Source of the DNA: Pseudomonadales bacterium | GTDB lineage: Bacteria; Pseudomonadota; Gammaproteobacteria; Pseudomonadales; Azotimanducaceae | Assembly (NCBI GenBank): GCA_028285415.1 | Contig: JANQPF010000009.1 | Coordinates: 682,001-746,000 of the forward strand | Direction: 5' to 3' | DNA: 64,000 nucleotides | Shown: one piece after another, positions 33,631 through 41,937 of the stretch | How positions within the stretch are numbered: position 1 is the first letter of the stretch | Layout of the letters: each line of letters opens with the position of its first letter | Translations under genes and position numbers: made by a program | The notes under the pieces: model-generated | Told to the model about the DNA's origin: nothing | The model's input: the letters and a program-made list of their open reading frames with translations, nothing else | The model's database searches: none

Positions 33631-35562
33631 ATGCGCGGCAAGCTCGTCTCGAGCCTGATCCTGTTTGCAGCCACAACCGCCAACGCCGAGGAGGCGTCGA
33701 TCACCTGGCCGGCTTACGGCGGCGCGCCAGGCGGTGGACACTACACCGAGGCGACCCAGATCAACGCCGGTAACGTCAGCCAGCTGGAGGTAGCGTGGAC
33801 ACACCGTTCCGGCGACTACGTCGCCGGCACGCAGTCGCTGGATGAAACCGTCACCGAAGACACGATCAGGACCCGGCCGACAAGCTTCATTGTGACGCCG
33901 ATCATGGTTGAGGACACGCTGTATTACTGCACGCCGTTCAATCGCGTGTTCGCCCTGGATCCCGCCACCGGCGCAGAAAAATGGATATTCGACCCCAAGG
34001 TCGACATGGCCGACGAAGGCATCACCAACTGTCGAGCGGTGAGTTACTGGGTCGATGAAGACAACGACACCGGCATCTGCGAGTCGCGGATCATTCTCGG
34101 CACGCTGGATGCGCGCATCATCAACCTGGACGCCGCCACCGGTAAACGCTGCGCCGACTTTGGAGAAAATGGCGAGGTCAGCCTCGCGGAAGGTCTGAAT
34201 CCCCACGAAGGGTTCGAGTACAGCATCACCAGCGCACCCGCGATCATCGGTGACAAAGTTGTGACCGGCGCGTTTGTCATGGACAGCCGCCGCCCCGACA
34301 TCCCGTCCGGCGTCGTGCGCGCTTATGATCTGCGCACCGGCGCATTCGCATGGGGTTGGAACCCCGTGCACCCGGACAAACCGGCCAAAGACGCTGCCGG
34401 CAACTATGTGCCCGGCACCACCAACGTCTGGTCGACGATTTCAGTGGACGAAGCGCGCAATCTGGTCATCGTGCCGACCGGCAATTCGTCCCCCGACTAC
34501 TACGGCGGCGCCCGCGACGGCCACCTCGACTACTACTCGAGCTCGGTGGTAGCGCTCGATGGCGACACCGGCGAGGTCGTCTGGAACTATCAGACCGTGC
34601 ATCACGACATCTGGGACTACGATGTACCGGCACAGCCGACGCTCGTGGATCTCACCATTGACGGGAAAACTCGACCCGCGGTTGTCCAGGTCACCAAGAT
34701 GGGTTTGACGTTCGTGCTGGATCGGGAGACGGGCAAACCCCTGCATCCCGTCGAGGAGCGGCCGGTACCACAGACCGGTGCGGTGCCCGGCGAGTATTTG
34801 AGCCCTACCCAGCCATTTCCGACGAAGCCACCGCCGCTGCACCAGCTGGGTATCACGCCGGACGACGCCTGGGGATTTACCCCGTGGGATGAGGCCAACT
34901 GCCGCGAGCAGCTGGAGAACATGACCACGGGTCCCATCTATACCCCACCCAGCCTCGACGGCACGGCGTTTTACCCGTCCAATCTCGGCGGTAACAACTG
35001 GGGTGCCCCGGCGGTTGATCTGGAACGCAAGATCATGATCGCCAACACCAAGCACATGCCCATCAAGGTGCAGCTCACCAGACAGAGTGACTGCCCTGAA
35101 GGTCTCCCATTTCCGCAACATGGCTCAGACTACTGCGTGATCATGGCGCCAATCACCTCCAATCTCGGCGCCCCCTGTACAAAGCCACCGTGGGCAACGC
35201 TCGCCGCAATTGATCTCGAAGCGGGGGAAATCCTCTGGCAGGAACCACTCGGCACGCTCGAAAACCTCGCGCCTTGGCCCATTTATCACTTCATCGACGG
35301 CGGCATCGAGATGGGCGGCCCCATGGTCACCGCCAGCGGTCTGATTTTCATCGCCGCCACGTCGGACGGGTACATCCGGGCGCTCGACATCGAAACCGGT
35401 GCCGAGCTCTGGCACGACGCGCTGCCAACCACCGGCAACGCGGTGCCAATGAGCTATACCTACGAAGGCAAGCAGTACGTGGTGGTTGCCGCCGGCGGAC
35501 ACTTCACCTCGCCGCTGCCTTCCGGTGACCACGTCGTTGCGTACAAGCTGGGGGGCAAGTGA
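33631..35562 (+). CDS. PQQ-dependent dehydrogenase (quinoprotein)
   Basis: 643 residues from ATG 33631 (GAGAGGGGGAT upstream) with signal peptide RGKLVSSLILFAATTANA. Eight-bladed propeller: WPAYGGAPGGGHYTEATQIN, GANKPEK-like DPATGAEKWIFDPK, VPTGNSSPDYYGGARDG, the PQQ/active-site block NYQTVHHDIWDYDVPAQP, and PSNLGGNNWGAPAVD. There is no haem c domain and no N-terminal membrane region, so it is a soluble periplasmic form that needs an external acceptor. It resembles glucose/polyol-type quinoproteins; the substrate is uncertain. Confidence 0.92.
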   Translation: MRGKLVSSLILFAATTANAEEASITWPAYGGAPGGGHYTEATQINAGNVSQLEVAWTHRSGDYVAGTQSLDETVTEDTIRTRPTSFIVTPIMVEDTLYYCTPFNRVFALDPATGAEKWIFDPKVDMADEGITNCRAVSYWVDEDNDTGICESRIILGTLDARIINLDAATGKRCADFGENGEVSLAEGLNPHEGFEYSITSAPAIIGDKVVTGAFVMDSRRPDIPSGVVRAYDLRTGAFAWGWNPVHPDKPAKDAAGNYVPGTTNVWSTISVDEARNLVIVPTGNSSPDYYGGARDGHLDYYSSSVVALDGDTGEVVWNYQTVHHDIWDYDVPAQPTLVDLTIDGKTRPAVVQVTKMGLTFVLDRETGKPLHPVEERPVPQTGAVPGEYLSPTQPFPTKPPPLHQLGITPDDAWGFTPWDEANCREQLENMTTGPIYTPPSLDGTAFYPSNLGGNNWGAPAVDLERKIMIANTKHMPIKVQLTRQSDCPEGLPFPQHGSDYCVIMAPITSNLGAPCTKPPWATLAAIDLEAGEILWQEPLGTLENLAPWPIYHFIDGGIEMGGPMVTASGLIFIAATSDGYIRALDIETGAELWHDALPTTGNAVPMSYTYEGKQYVVVAAGGHFTSPLPSGDHVVAYKLGGK

Positions 35563-35861
35563 GCGAAGTCAGCATTGCCTGTATCCTGAAGTATCTCGTC
35601 AAGGGCGTGGATCCGAACCGGGATGCGCAGCATCGTCTGCAGGACGAGCTCCTCGATCTCCTGCGCGACGCGACCACTGTTGTCGTGCTACCCGTGGTAC
35701 AGGGGTTCTCCATAGAGATTGAAATGCAGACGCTCAGACCGTTTTCCCGGACGAGCTTCGAGCCGTACGTGGCCGAGCACGTGCTGCCGGAAGCCGTGCA
35801 GATCTGTTGCCGTCCGCCTGGAGAAATACAGCTGCAACTGTTGAAGGCGCACTACGCCTGA
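35559..35861 (+). CDS. Small protein coupled to the PQQ dehydrogenase
   Basis: 100 residues. The GTG start overlaps the dehydrogenase stop (GTGA), with a GGGGGG ribosome site 4 nt before it, a strong sign of real coupled translation. The sequence (LKYLVKGVDPNRDAQHRLQDEL, TTVVVLPVVQGFSIEIEMQTL) has no signal peptide and no motif I recognise. The PQQ enzyme is exported and this protein is not, so it is more likely regulatory or assembly-related than a subunit. Confidence 0.6.
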   Translation: MSEVSIACILKYLVKGVDPNRDAQHRLQDELLDLLRDATTVVVLPVVQGFSIEIEMQTLRPFSRTSFEPYVAEHVLPEAVQICCRPPGEIQLQLLKAHYA

Positions 35862-35874
35862 TCCCGTTCCGTGC

Positions 35875-35883
35875 TGTTATAAT
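35875..35883 (+). promoter_or_regulatory. Extended -10 promoter for the VOC gene
   Basis: TGTTATAAT matches the extended -10 consensus TGnTATAAT exactly, 45 nt before the ATG at 35928. No -35 hexamer is needed for this class and none is clear. Confidence 0.65.
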
Positions 35884-35927
35884 CCCGCGCCGCTAAGTCA
35901 CCACATTCTCGACTGAGAGCCCCTCTT

Positions 35928-36344
35928 ATGATCGCCTACATGACTATCGGCGCTAACGACATTGCGCTCGCGATACAATTCTATTCGGCGTTGCTGCCGG
36001 ATCTCGGATACCAGCTGGAGGAGGTACACGGGGGCTTGAGCTGCGCGCTGCCCGAGCAACCCGGGCAGACGTTTGCGCTACCGGAGCTCTACGTGAAGCC
36101 GCCATTCGACGGACAACCCGCTTCAGCGGGCAACGGCACCATGATTGCTTTTGAAGCCCGCAGTCGAGAACAGGTCCGTGAGCTGCACGCGGCAGCGCTT
36201 GCGGCCGGTGGTACCGACGAAGGTCCACCCGGTTTCCGCGAAGCCTACGGCCCGCACTTTTATGTTGGCTACCTCCGCGACCCCCAGGGAAACAAGATTG
36301 CTTTGTTTTACAGCGATCGCAACGAAGCCAACAGCGAGGACTGA
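35928..36344 (+). CDS. VOC family protein (glyoxalase/bleomycin-resistance fold)
   Basis: 138 residues. Two beta-alpha-beta-beta-beta modules: YMTIGANDIALAIQFYSALLPDLGY and the second module with GTMIAFEARSREQVRELHAAALAAGG and HFYVGYLRDPQGNKIALFY. The last segment carries the usual metal-ligand position. Stand-alone cytoplasmic enzyme or binding protein, function unknown. It has its own extended -10 promoter and is convergent with trpS. Confidence 0.88.
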   Translation: MIAYMTIGANDIALAIQFYSALLPDLGYQLEEVHGGLSCALPEQPGQTFALPELYVKPPFDGQPASAGNGTMIAFEARSREQVRELHAAALAAGGTDEGPPGFREAYGPHFYVGYLRDPQGNKIALFYSDRNEANSED

Positions 36345-36373
36345 CGCGCGCGATTCGATGACGGGAGATGGTC

Positions 36374-37390
36374 TCAGGCTCGGGGTCCGACCCTGCTCGA
36401 CTTCGGAATGAATCCAAGCGCGCCATGGACTTCCTGCACCGTACGCCGTGCGGTTTTCCCAGCTTCGAGCGCACCGGCCGCCAGCATCGCATCCAACGCC
36501 AGCTCGTCCGAGCGCAGGTCACTGAACCGCGCCTGGATGGGTTCAAGCAGCGCAATGACCGCGTCGGCAACGTCTGATTTCAATCGGCCATAACCCTGCC
36601 CCACGTACTCGTTCTCGAGCGCAGCCGTTGTGGTTTCGGTGACCGCCGCCAGGATGTTCAGCAGATTGGACACGCCTGGTTTGTCCTCGCGCACCACAAT
36701 CTCGTTCCCCGAGTCGGTCACGCAGCGTTTGATCTTCCGCGCCACGTCCGTGGGATCATCCAGCAGCGCGATGACATTCGCGGCGACGGTATCAGACTTC
36801 GACATCTTCTTTGTGGGGTCCTGAAGGCTCATGACGCGGGCGCCAGAATCCGGGATGTAAGCCTCAGGGATCGGGAACACGTCGCCGAACAGGCCATTAA
36901 AACGGCCCGCTACGTCGCGGGTCAGCTCGAGATGCTGCCGTTGATCTTCGCCGACGGGCACGAGGTCGGCTTTGTAGAGAACAATATCCGCCGCCATGAG
37001 CACGGGGTAGCTGAAGAGACCGGCGTTCATGTCTCCCTTGTTCCTGCGGCTCTTGTCTTTGTACTGCGTCATTCGATTGAGCTCACCGACCTGCGTGTAG
37101 CATTGAAGAATCCAAGCGAGTTCACAGTGCTCCGCCACATGAGATTGTGCGAAGACGACGCTCGTTTGCGGATTGACGCCGCACGCCAGATAAAGTGCCA
37201 CGAAGTCGCGACAGCGGTCTGCAAACGTCGTCGGGTCCTGGCGGACGGTAACTGCGTGCAGATCGACAAGGGGAAAGAAACACTTGTACTGGTCCTGGCG
37301 TGCCACCCAGTTACGGATGGCACCCAGGTAGTTGCCGAGCGTCAGCCTGCCGGAAGGGGCAATGCCACTGAGGAGGGTTTGTTTTTTCAT
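36374..37390 (-). CDS. trpS: Tryptophanyl-tRNA synthetase
   Basis: 338 residues, the normal bacterial TrpRS length. Class-I synthetase signatures: the HIGH-equivalent PSGRLTLGNYLGA (12-24), MAADIVLYKADLVPVGEDQRQHLELTRD for tryptophan recognition (in two blocks, MAADILLY-like and VGEDQRQHLE) and KKMSKSD in the ATP loop. It charges tRNA-Trp. It is the only housekeeping gene in this part of the window, and supports a chromosomal location. Confidence 0.96.
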   Translation of the reverse strand: MKKQTLLSGIAPSGRLTLGNYLGAIRNWVARQDQYKCFFPLVDLHAVTVRQDPTTFADRCRDFVALYLACGVNPQTSVVFAQSHVAEHCELAWILQCYTQVGELNRMTQYKDKSRRNKGDMNAGLFSYPVLMAADIVLYKADLVPVGEDQRQHLELTRDVAGRFNGLFGDVFPIPEAYIPDSGARVMSLQDPTKKMSKSDTVAANVIALLDDPTDVARKIKRCVTDSGNEIVVREDKPGVSNLLNILAAVTETTTAALENEYVGQGYGRLKSDVADAVIALLEPIQARFSDLRSDELALDAMLAAGALEAGKTARRTVQEVHGALGFIPKSSRVGPRA

Positions 37391-37687
37391 TCTCTATCTC
37401 CGGTTGAGGATCGGACCGGAAACAGTTGTCTCGATGGGGAGCCTGCCGCCGGTAAGATCAGCGACAGACCAGAACAGTGTCGCTACCTAAACGGTGCGCC
37501 ACCACTGGCGATTGAATTTCGTAGCCGTGTTTGTAGATTGAATCATCGAGTGCCTACATCAGATTTGGTGCGTAGCGACCGACGAGCCTCAGAGCCAAAC
37601 GAGGTCCGAACGGTGGAACAAACCACTTCGATCAATAGTGTAACCTCTTCCGACGGGAATGAGTGAAAATAAGAAGGGGAAAGACTT
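37391..37687. other. 297-nt divergent intergenic region (trpS / monooxygenase)
   Basis: No gene seen. GATTGAAT occurs twice (around 37511 and 37536) as a short direct repeat. No promoter pair is convincing, and no tRNA-like or T-box-like structure for trpS was evident. Confidence 0.35.
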
Positions 37688-39298
37688 ATGGCTGAGGCAA
37701 GACAACTCGACGCACCGCAATACGACGCGATTGTCATCGGTGCTGGATTCGCAGGGCTGTACCAGCTGCACTGCCTGCGTGAGATGGGCCTTTCCGCGAC
37801 GGTTCTGGAAGCTGGCAGCGACGTGGGCGGCACCTGGTATTGGAATCGCTACCCCGGCGCTCGGACAGATTCACCGGCAAACGTGTATCAGTTTCTGTTC
37901 TCCGACGAACTGGTGACGGAGTGGCAATGGTCAGAACGTTTTCCCTCGCAGCCGGAAACCGAGCGCTATCTGCGCTGGGTGGCCGACCGTCTAGATCTCA
38001 GACGGGACATACAGTTCAACCAACGTGTGACACGCGCCATCTGGTCGGCAGAATCTGCCTGTTGGATGGTTGACACTGAGGACGGCACCCAGCTGTCTGC
38101 CCGATTTGTCGTCAGCTGCATGGGACCGCTCAGCAAACCCGTCATTCCCGGAATCGACGGCCAGGACGAATTCGGCGGCACCATCGTGCACACCTCCCTG
38201 TGGCCCAAAGACGACATCCCCCTGGCAGGCAAGCGGGTTGCCGTCATCGGTACCGGGGCAACGGGTATACAGGTGATACAGACCATCGCCCCTGAGGTAG
38301 CCGAGCTGACTGTGTTTCAGCGCACCGCAAACTACACCATCCCGATGAAGAACTATCCCTATACAGACGCGGAGCCGCTGACCGTGCGCCGGGAAGAACT
38401 ACGTAATCGGACCCGCGAAACGTTCGGCGGATTCGATTTCGATATCGAACAGCGTCTGTGGGCCGACGTTGATCCCGCCGAACGACTGGCAAACATGGAG
38501 CGGCTGTACGCTGAGGGGAACCTTGCCCTGTGGGTAGGTTCGTTCGCTGAACAACTCATGGAACCCGAGGCCAACGAAGAAGTCTCCGAGTTTGTGAAGG
38601 AGAAAATTCGCGCCCGGATAGATGACCCGGTACTTCGTGAAAAGCTGATACCCGACGATCACGGCTTCGGCACACATCGCGTACCGCTGGAGACGGGTTA
38701 CTACGAAGCGTTCGCACGCGACAACGTGCAGCTGATCGATGTCCACGAAGAACCCATCGTGTCGTTGACAGCCAACGCGATCAAAACCACACAGCAGGAG
38801 ATTCCCGTTGACGTGGTGATTTGCGCAACCGGCTTCGACGCTGTCACCGGCGCACTGACGAACATCGACGTGCGGGGGCGTGACAATCGATCGTTAGCCG
38901 ATGTGTGGGGACAGGACATTCGCTCGGCCATTGGCATGCAGCTGCACGGCTTTCCGAACCTGTTCCTGACCTCAACACCGCTGTCGCCTGCAGGCGCTTT
39001 CTGTAACGCGCCGACCTGCGTACAGCACTCTGTGGAGTGGATCAGCGAGTGCATTGGTTACGTGCTCAATCGTGGCTCCGCGATCGAAGCGACGGCCGAG
39101 CTTGAAGCCGCCTGGGTAGCCCACCATGATGAAACCGCAAACGCTACGTTGATTGCCAAAACGGCAAGCTGGTACACCGGCGCCAACATCGAGGGCAAGT
39201 CCAATCGCCTGATCGGATACCCGGGTGGCATTCCCGCCTATGTGGAAGCTTGTGACCAGGTCAAAGAGAACGGGTATGAGGGTTTCCTGATTAGTTAG
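37688..39298 (+). CDS. FAD-dependent monooxygenase, Baeyer-Villiger type
   Basis: 536 residues, AGGGGAAAG before the ATG. N-terminal FAD Rossmann motif GAGFAGLYQLH, GGTWYWNRYPGARTD, the Baeyer-Villiger fingerprint FGGTIVHTSLWP (FxGxxxHxxxWP) around 155-167, the NADPH Rossmann motif GTGATGIQ and ATGFDAVTGAL. These match cyclohexanone/steroid monooxygenase-type enzymes that insert oxygen next to a ketone. Together with the hydrolase, SDR and CoA genes it supports degradation of cyclic ketones or terpenoids. Confidence 0.93.
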   Translation: MAEARQLDAPQYDAIVIGAGFAGLYQLHCLREMGLSATVLEAGSDVGGTWYWNRYPGARTDSPANVYQFLFSDELVTEWQWSERFPSQPETERYLRWVADRLDLRRDIQFNQRVTRAIWSAESACWMVDTEDGTQLSARFVVSCMGPLSKPVIPGIDGQDEFGGTIVHTSLWPKDDIPLAGKRVAVIGTGATGIQVIQTIAPEVAELTVFQRTANYTIPMKNYPYTDAEPLTVRREELRNRTRETFGGFDFDIEQRLWADVDPAERLANMERLYAEGNLALWVGSFAEQLMEPEANEEVSEFVKEKIRARIDDPVLREKLIPDDHGFGTHRVPLETGYYEAFARDNVQLIDVHEEPIVSLTANAIKTTQQEIPVDVVICATGFDAVTGALTNIDVRGRDNRSLADVWGQDIRSAIGMQLHGFPNLFLTSTPLSPAGAFCNAPTCVQHSVEWISECIGYVLNRGSAIEATAELEAAWVAHHDETANATLIAKTASWYTGANIEGKSNRLIGYPGGIPAYVEACDQVKENGYEGFLIS

Positions 39299-39339
39299 TT
39301 CTCGTGTTAGAAACGGAAACGGTCATTCAACTCTAGCCT

Positions 39340-39385
39340 GCTGAAGGGCAGGTTCCGGCCAGAAGCAGCCACTCGTCGATGGTGT
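39340..39385. repeat. Degenerate intergenic repeat, copy A (island left side)
   Basis: TTCCGGCCAGAAGCAGCCAC (39353-39372) is related to TTCCGACCCGGAGCCGACGT at 40634 and more loosely to segments at 41174 and 41872. A short CCTGC/GCAGG stem precedes it. It lies in the 232-nt gap between the monooxygenase and the TIR gene; apart from this repeat the gap shows only a weak TATAAG (39413). Confidence 0.5.
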
Positions 39386-39530
39386 GGAAGCGTCAGGAAT
39401 TCTCTAGTTCGGTATAAGTCACTCGAGCTGATTATTCGCTCCGCCCTTTCCATCGGGCTATGATCTTGGTGAGTATGGTCAAATGCCAAGCGCGGGCAGT
39501 CGTCCATGCATGCGATATTGTGGAGGTACC

Positions 39531-40565
39531 GTGGACCAAAGGAAACCGCACATCTTCATCTCATACGTGAGTGAGGATAGCGAGGTCGTGAAAAGATTAG
39601 CCGAACGGCTTAGGAGAAATGGAACGCAAGTTTGGTTGGATCGAGACGAACTATCCCCGGGGTCGCGATGGAAAAACGCGATTCGTGAGGCCATCAGGGA
39701 GGGCGCGTTTTTTATAGCATGCTTTTCCGAGGCCTCGGAGAACCGAAGTCGCTCATACATGAACGAAGAGATCCAACTTGCTCTGGACGAAATACGTCAG
39801 CGTCCAGCTGATCAAGCGTTCTTTATTCCGGTGCGCTTGTCCAACATTGAGATTCCGGATTGGGAAATTAGCTCACGGGAGAGAATTTCGGACCTACATT
39901 GGGTTGATCTTTACCGCGACTGGAACGATGGCTTTCGGAAGCTACTAACAGTCGTTGGACAAGTCGAGAATGCTCGCGAGTCTTCACAGGCTGCTCAGGT
40001 GCAGTCAGAGCAAAGAAAGTCGAGCGAGCCCAGCTATGTCGAGAAAGTTGTACAGATCCATGAACACCTAGCGGAAGCGGGTATCCATATGGCCTTCGGC
40101 GGGGCGTTGGCTCTGGCTTGGTGCACTGGCGTATCCCGCGGAACAATCGACATCGACATGAACGTTTTCGTTGAGGCAAGCCGGTTCATCGATGTCGTGC
40201 GCGCACTTCCGAAAGAAGTTTCGGTTAACTCGAAAGACATTCAGAACGCTGAGCGTGATACTCAAGTTCGTCTGTGGTGGGGGAGTAACCCGCTTGACAT
40301 TTTTCTCAATGGGACCTCATTTCACGAAGAAGTATCGAAACGCGTGCAAGTAAGGAGTTTCGCCGAGAAGCAAATCGCGTTCTTAAGCTGCGGGGACTTG
40401 GCTGTTTTTAAGGTATTTTTTAATAGAACCAAGGATTGGGCTGACCTCGCTGAAATGCACTCCATTGGATGTCTCGATTCTGACCACGTAGCTAAAGTCG
40501 TTGGGGAGTACCTAGGGCCCAATGATGACAGGATTCTGATGCTACATAATCTTGTCGATCATTGA
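39531..40565 (+). CDS. TIR domain fused to nucleotidyltransferase domain
   Basis: 344 residues from GTG 39531, chosen because GGAGG lies 4 nt upstream and the TIR domain starts at once. TIR, about 6-140: box 1 HIFISYVSEDSE, LDRDELSPGSRW, and SRSYMNEEIQLAL with Glu residues (79-80) where the NADase Glu is expected. After a charged linker (145-165), the C-terminal part (about 168-325) looks like an AbiEii/MNT-type nucleotidyltransferase: FGGALALAW, RGTIDIDMNV with D207 and D209, LDIFL with D256, then AVFKVFFNRTKDWADLAEM. All three metal Asp residues are present. NAD+ cleavage plus nucleotidyl transfer would suit an abortive-infection or toxin role. This is inferred. Confidence 0.82.
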   Translation: MDQRKPHIFISYVSEDSEVVKRLAERLRRNGTQVWLDRDELSPGSRWKNAIREAIREGAFFIACFSEASENRSRSYMNEEIQLALDEIRQRPADQAFFIPVRLSNIEIPDWEISSRERISDLHWVDLYRDWNDGFRKLLTVVGQVENARESSQAAQVQSEQRKSSEPSYVEKVVQIHEHLAEAGIHMAFGGALALAWCTGVSRGTIDIDMNVFVEASRFIDVVRALPKEVSVNSKDIQNAERDTQVRLWWGSNPLDIFLNGTSFHEEVSKRVQVRSFAEKQIAFLSCGDLAVFKVFFNRTKDWADLAEMHSIGCLDSDHVAKVVGEYLGPNDDRILMLHNLVDH

Positions 40566-40580
40566 GAAGCACACAAAGGC

Positions 40581-40653
40581 ACGTCCGCTTTGGGTCGAAA
40601 GCCGCTCGTGAGAATATCGTTGCCGAGCGCCTCTTTCCGACCCGGAGCCGACG
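40581..40653. repeat. Imperfect 20-bp inverted repeat (copy B)
   Basis: ACGTCCGCTTTGGGTCGAAA (40581-40600) pairs with TTCCGACCCGGAGCCGACGT (40634-40653); 16 of 20 positions match after reverse complement, loop 33 nt. It fills the gap between the TIR-NTase and VOC genes. It could act as a transcription end, or be a miniature repeat that spreads with genes. Confidence 0.6.
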
Positions 40654-40705
40654 TTCGCAATGAGGCGTGGCGAGAGTTAACGTCTAAGCATGGAGGAACA
40701 TTTGT

Positions 40706-41164
40706 ATGCGCCCATATTGTTATCAAGGAACGGTATGTGCTCTTCTGGTAATGGCTTTATCCACACCAGCTAGTGCGAAGGATCAAGAGTCGATGATCGC
40801 GAATCCTGTTTCCTATTTCGAAATTCCTGTATCAGATATGAATAGGGCTATAGAGTTTTATCAGGCTGTGTTCTCAGTGGTTCTCACAAGAACGGCGATT
40901 GACAATAACGACATGGCTCTCTTTCCGTTTGACGAAAATGGCGGGGGTATTTCAGGTGCGCTTGCCAAAGGAAAGAGTTACGTTCCATCGAATTCAGGAC
41001 CTCGCATTTACTTCTTCGTTGAGAGCATTGACGAGGCTCTAGACCGTGCCGTTAAGCATGGCGGTAAGATTGCATACAAAAAGACGTTCACCGGCACCTT
41101 CTGGGTAGCAGAGTTTGAAGACAGCGAAGGCAACCAAATCGCCTTGTCGTCTGCGAATAAGTGA
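40706..41164 (+). CDS. VOC family protein with signal peptide
   Basis: 152 residues, GGAGG 9 nt before the ATG. N-terminal export signal CALLVMALSTPASAKDQ, then a complete glyoxalase-like VOC domain: SYFEIPVSDMNRAIEFYQAVF, RIYFFVESIDEALDRAVKHGG and FWVAEFEDSEGNQIAL. Exported VOC proteins are unusual; most are cytoplasmic. The gene sits between two copies of the island's hairpin repeat like a cassette. Codon use is A/T-rich compared with the flanks. Confidence 0.82.
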   Translation: MRPYCYQGTVCALLVMALSTPASAKDQESMIANPVSYFEIPVSDMNRAIEFYQAVFSVVLTRTAIDNNDMALFPFDENGGGISGALAKGKSYVPSNSGPRIYFFVESIDEALDRAVKHGGKIAYKKTFTGTFWVAEFEDSEGNQIALSSANK

Positions 41165-41196
41165 ATGGCTGCAGTTGGCCGAAAGCGGACCTTCAC
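41161..41196. repeat. Hairpin repeat, copy C
   Basis: Arms GTGAATGGC (41161-41169) and GACCTTCAC (41188-41196) pair at 7 of 9 positions. The segment TTGGCCGAAAGCGGACC (41175-41191) contains AAAGCGGAC, the reverse complement of GTCCGCTTT in copy B. It begins on the VOC stop codon. Confidence 0.55.
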
Positions 41197-41240
41197 TCGA
41201 TCAAGCGCGAGCGGCAGCTCTCGAGCCAACAACAGTCAAT

Positions 41241-41831
41241 TTAAGCTGGATTCGTTTCTGGCCGGGTAGATCGAAACACGTCCATTTCACCGAGCGTGGA
41301 ATGCCACTCAGCAAGTTCAGGGGATTCTTCTGACCAGGAGCCATGCACTCTCAAAGTCATCAGATCGAGCCCGCTGAAAAGCGAAATCAGCGCGAAGTTG
41401 AGCGGTGATGTCGGCAAATCAAGTTTCTCAAAATACTGAATGCAGCGTTTCGCTCTAGCTTCTTCCAGTGCGAGTATGTCCCGCGATTGGTCTTCGGTTT
41501 TTCTTCTAGCTTCCCTCACCCATACGGCCACACCATCAACAAACCCGTTGGCGATGCCTTCGAGTTGTCGTCCCGGGCCATCAGAAATTTCAGCCAGAAC
41601 TCTCCTTTGAGCAACGCGCTCAAGATATTCACAAATCGGACGACTTTCGGCCAATACGTTTCCGTCATCCAGCAGAAGCGTTGGGACCTTACCCGCGGGA
41701 TTAAACGCCAGCAATCTGTCAGCTCTATTCCGAACACCAACAATCTCAATGGGCAGATCGAGGCCCAGCTCCATCGCGACGACGCGAATGATTCGCGAAT
41801 AAGGGGAGTTGGCTGTGCATAGCAGAAGCAT
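41241..41831 (-). CDS. Glutathione S-transferase family protein
   Basis: 196 residues. Thioredoxin-like N-terminal domain with SPYSR (9-13, the Ser/Tyr activation site), NPAGKVPTLLLDDG (cis-Pro) and AESRPICEYLE (gamma-Glu recognition Ser), then a helical C-terminal domain. Reaction: conjugation or reduction with glutathione, or maleylacetoacetate-type isomerisation. No ribosome site is obvious before the ATG. It is convergent with the VOC gene and lies in the A/T-richer island. Confidence 0.88.
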   Translation of the reverse strand: MLLLCTANSPYSRIIRVVAMELGLDLPIEIVGVRNRADRLLAFNPAGKVPTLLLDDGNVLAESRPICEYLERVAQRRVLAEISDGPGRQLEGIANGFVDGVAVWVREARRKTEDQSRDILALEEARAKRCIQYFEKLDLPTSPLNFALISLFSGLDLMTLRVHGSWSEESPELAEWHSTLGEMDVFRSTRPETNPA

Positions 41832-41861
41832 GCAAGCAGATTATCCGAATGAGTATGTGTC

Positions 41862-41898
41862 GTGAATGGCCGTTGTCGGTCGCGAATAGCCGGATCAC
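41862..41898. repeat. Hairpin repeat, copy D
   Basis: GTGAATGGCCGTTGTCGGTC opens like copy C (GTGAATGGCTGCAGTTGGCC), and the ends GTGAATGGC / GCCGGATCAC can pair imperfectly. It lies in the 106-nt gap between the GST and serine hydrolase genes. Confidence 0.45.
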
Positions 41899-41937
41899 CG
41901 AAATCTCACAAATGACCCGAATCTCATGACGGTACAG

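Noticed and set aside
37391-37687. Possible T-box or attenuator upstream of trpS
   Set aside because: No Trp-rich leader peptide, no specifier stem and no terminator hairpin with U-run was seen on the minus strand.
39307-39507. 66-codon minus-strand frame upstream of the TIR gene, considered as a small partner or antitoxin
   Set aside because: No ribosome site, no hydrophobic or DNA-binding pattern, and it overlaps the repeat and the TIR leader.
40566-40705. Possible integron attC site after the TIR gene (GTTAACGTCTAAGC near 40676-40690)
   Set aside because: The core does not match the GTTRRRY consensus, no RYYYAAC partner is found at the other end, the neighbouring genes are in both orientations, and there is no integrase.
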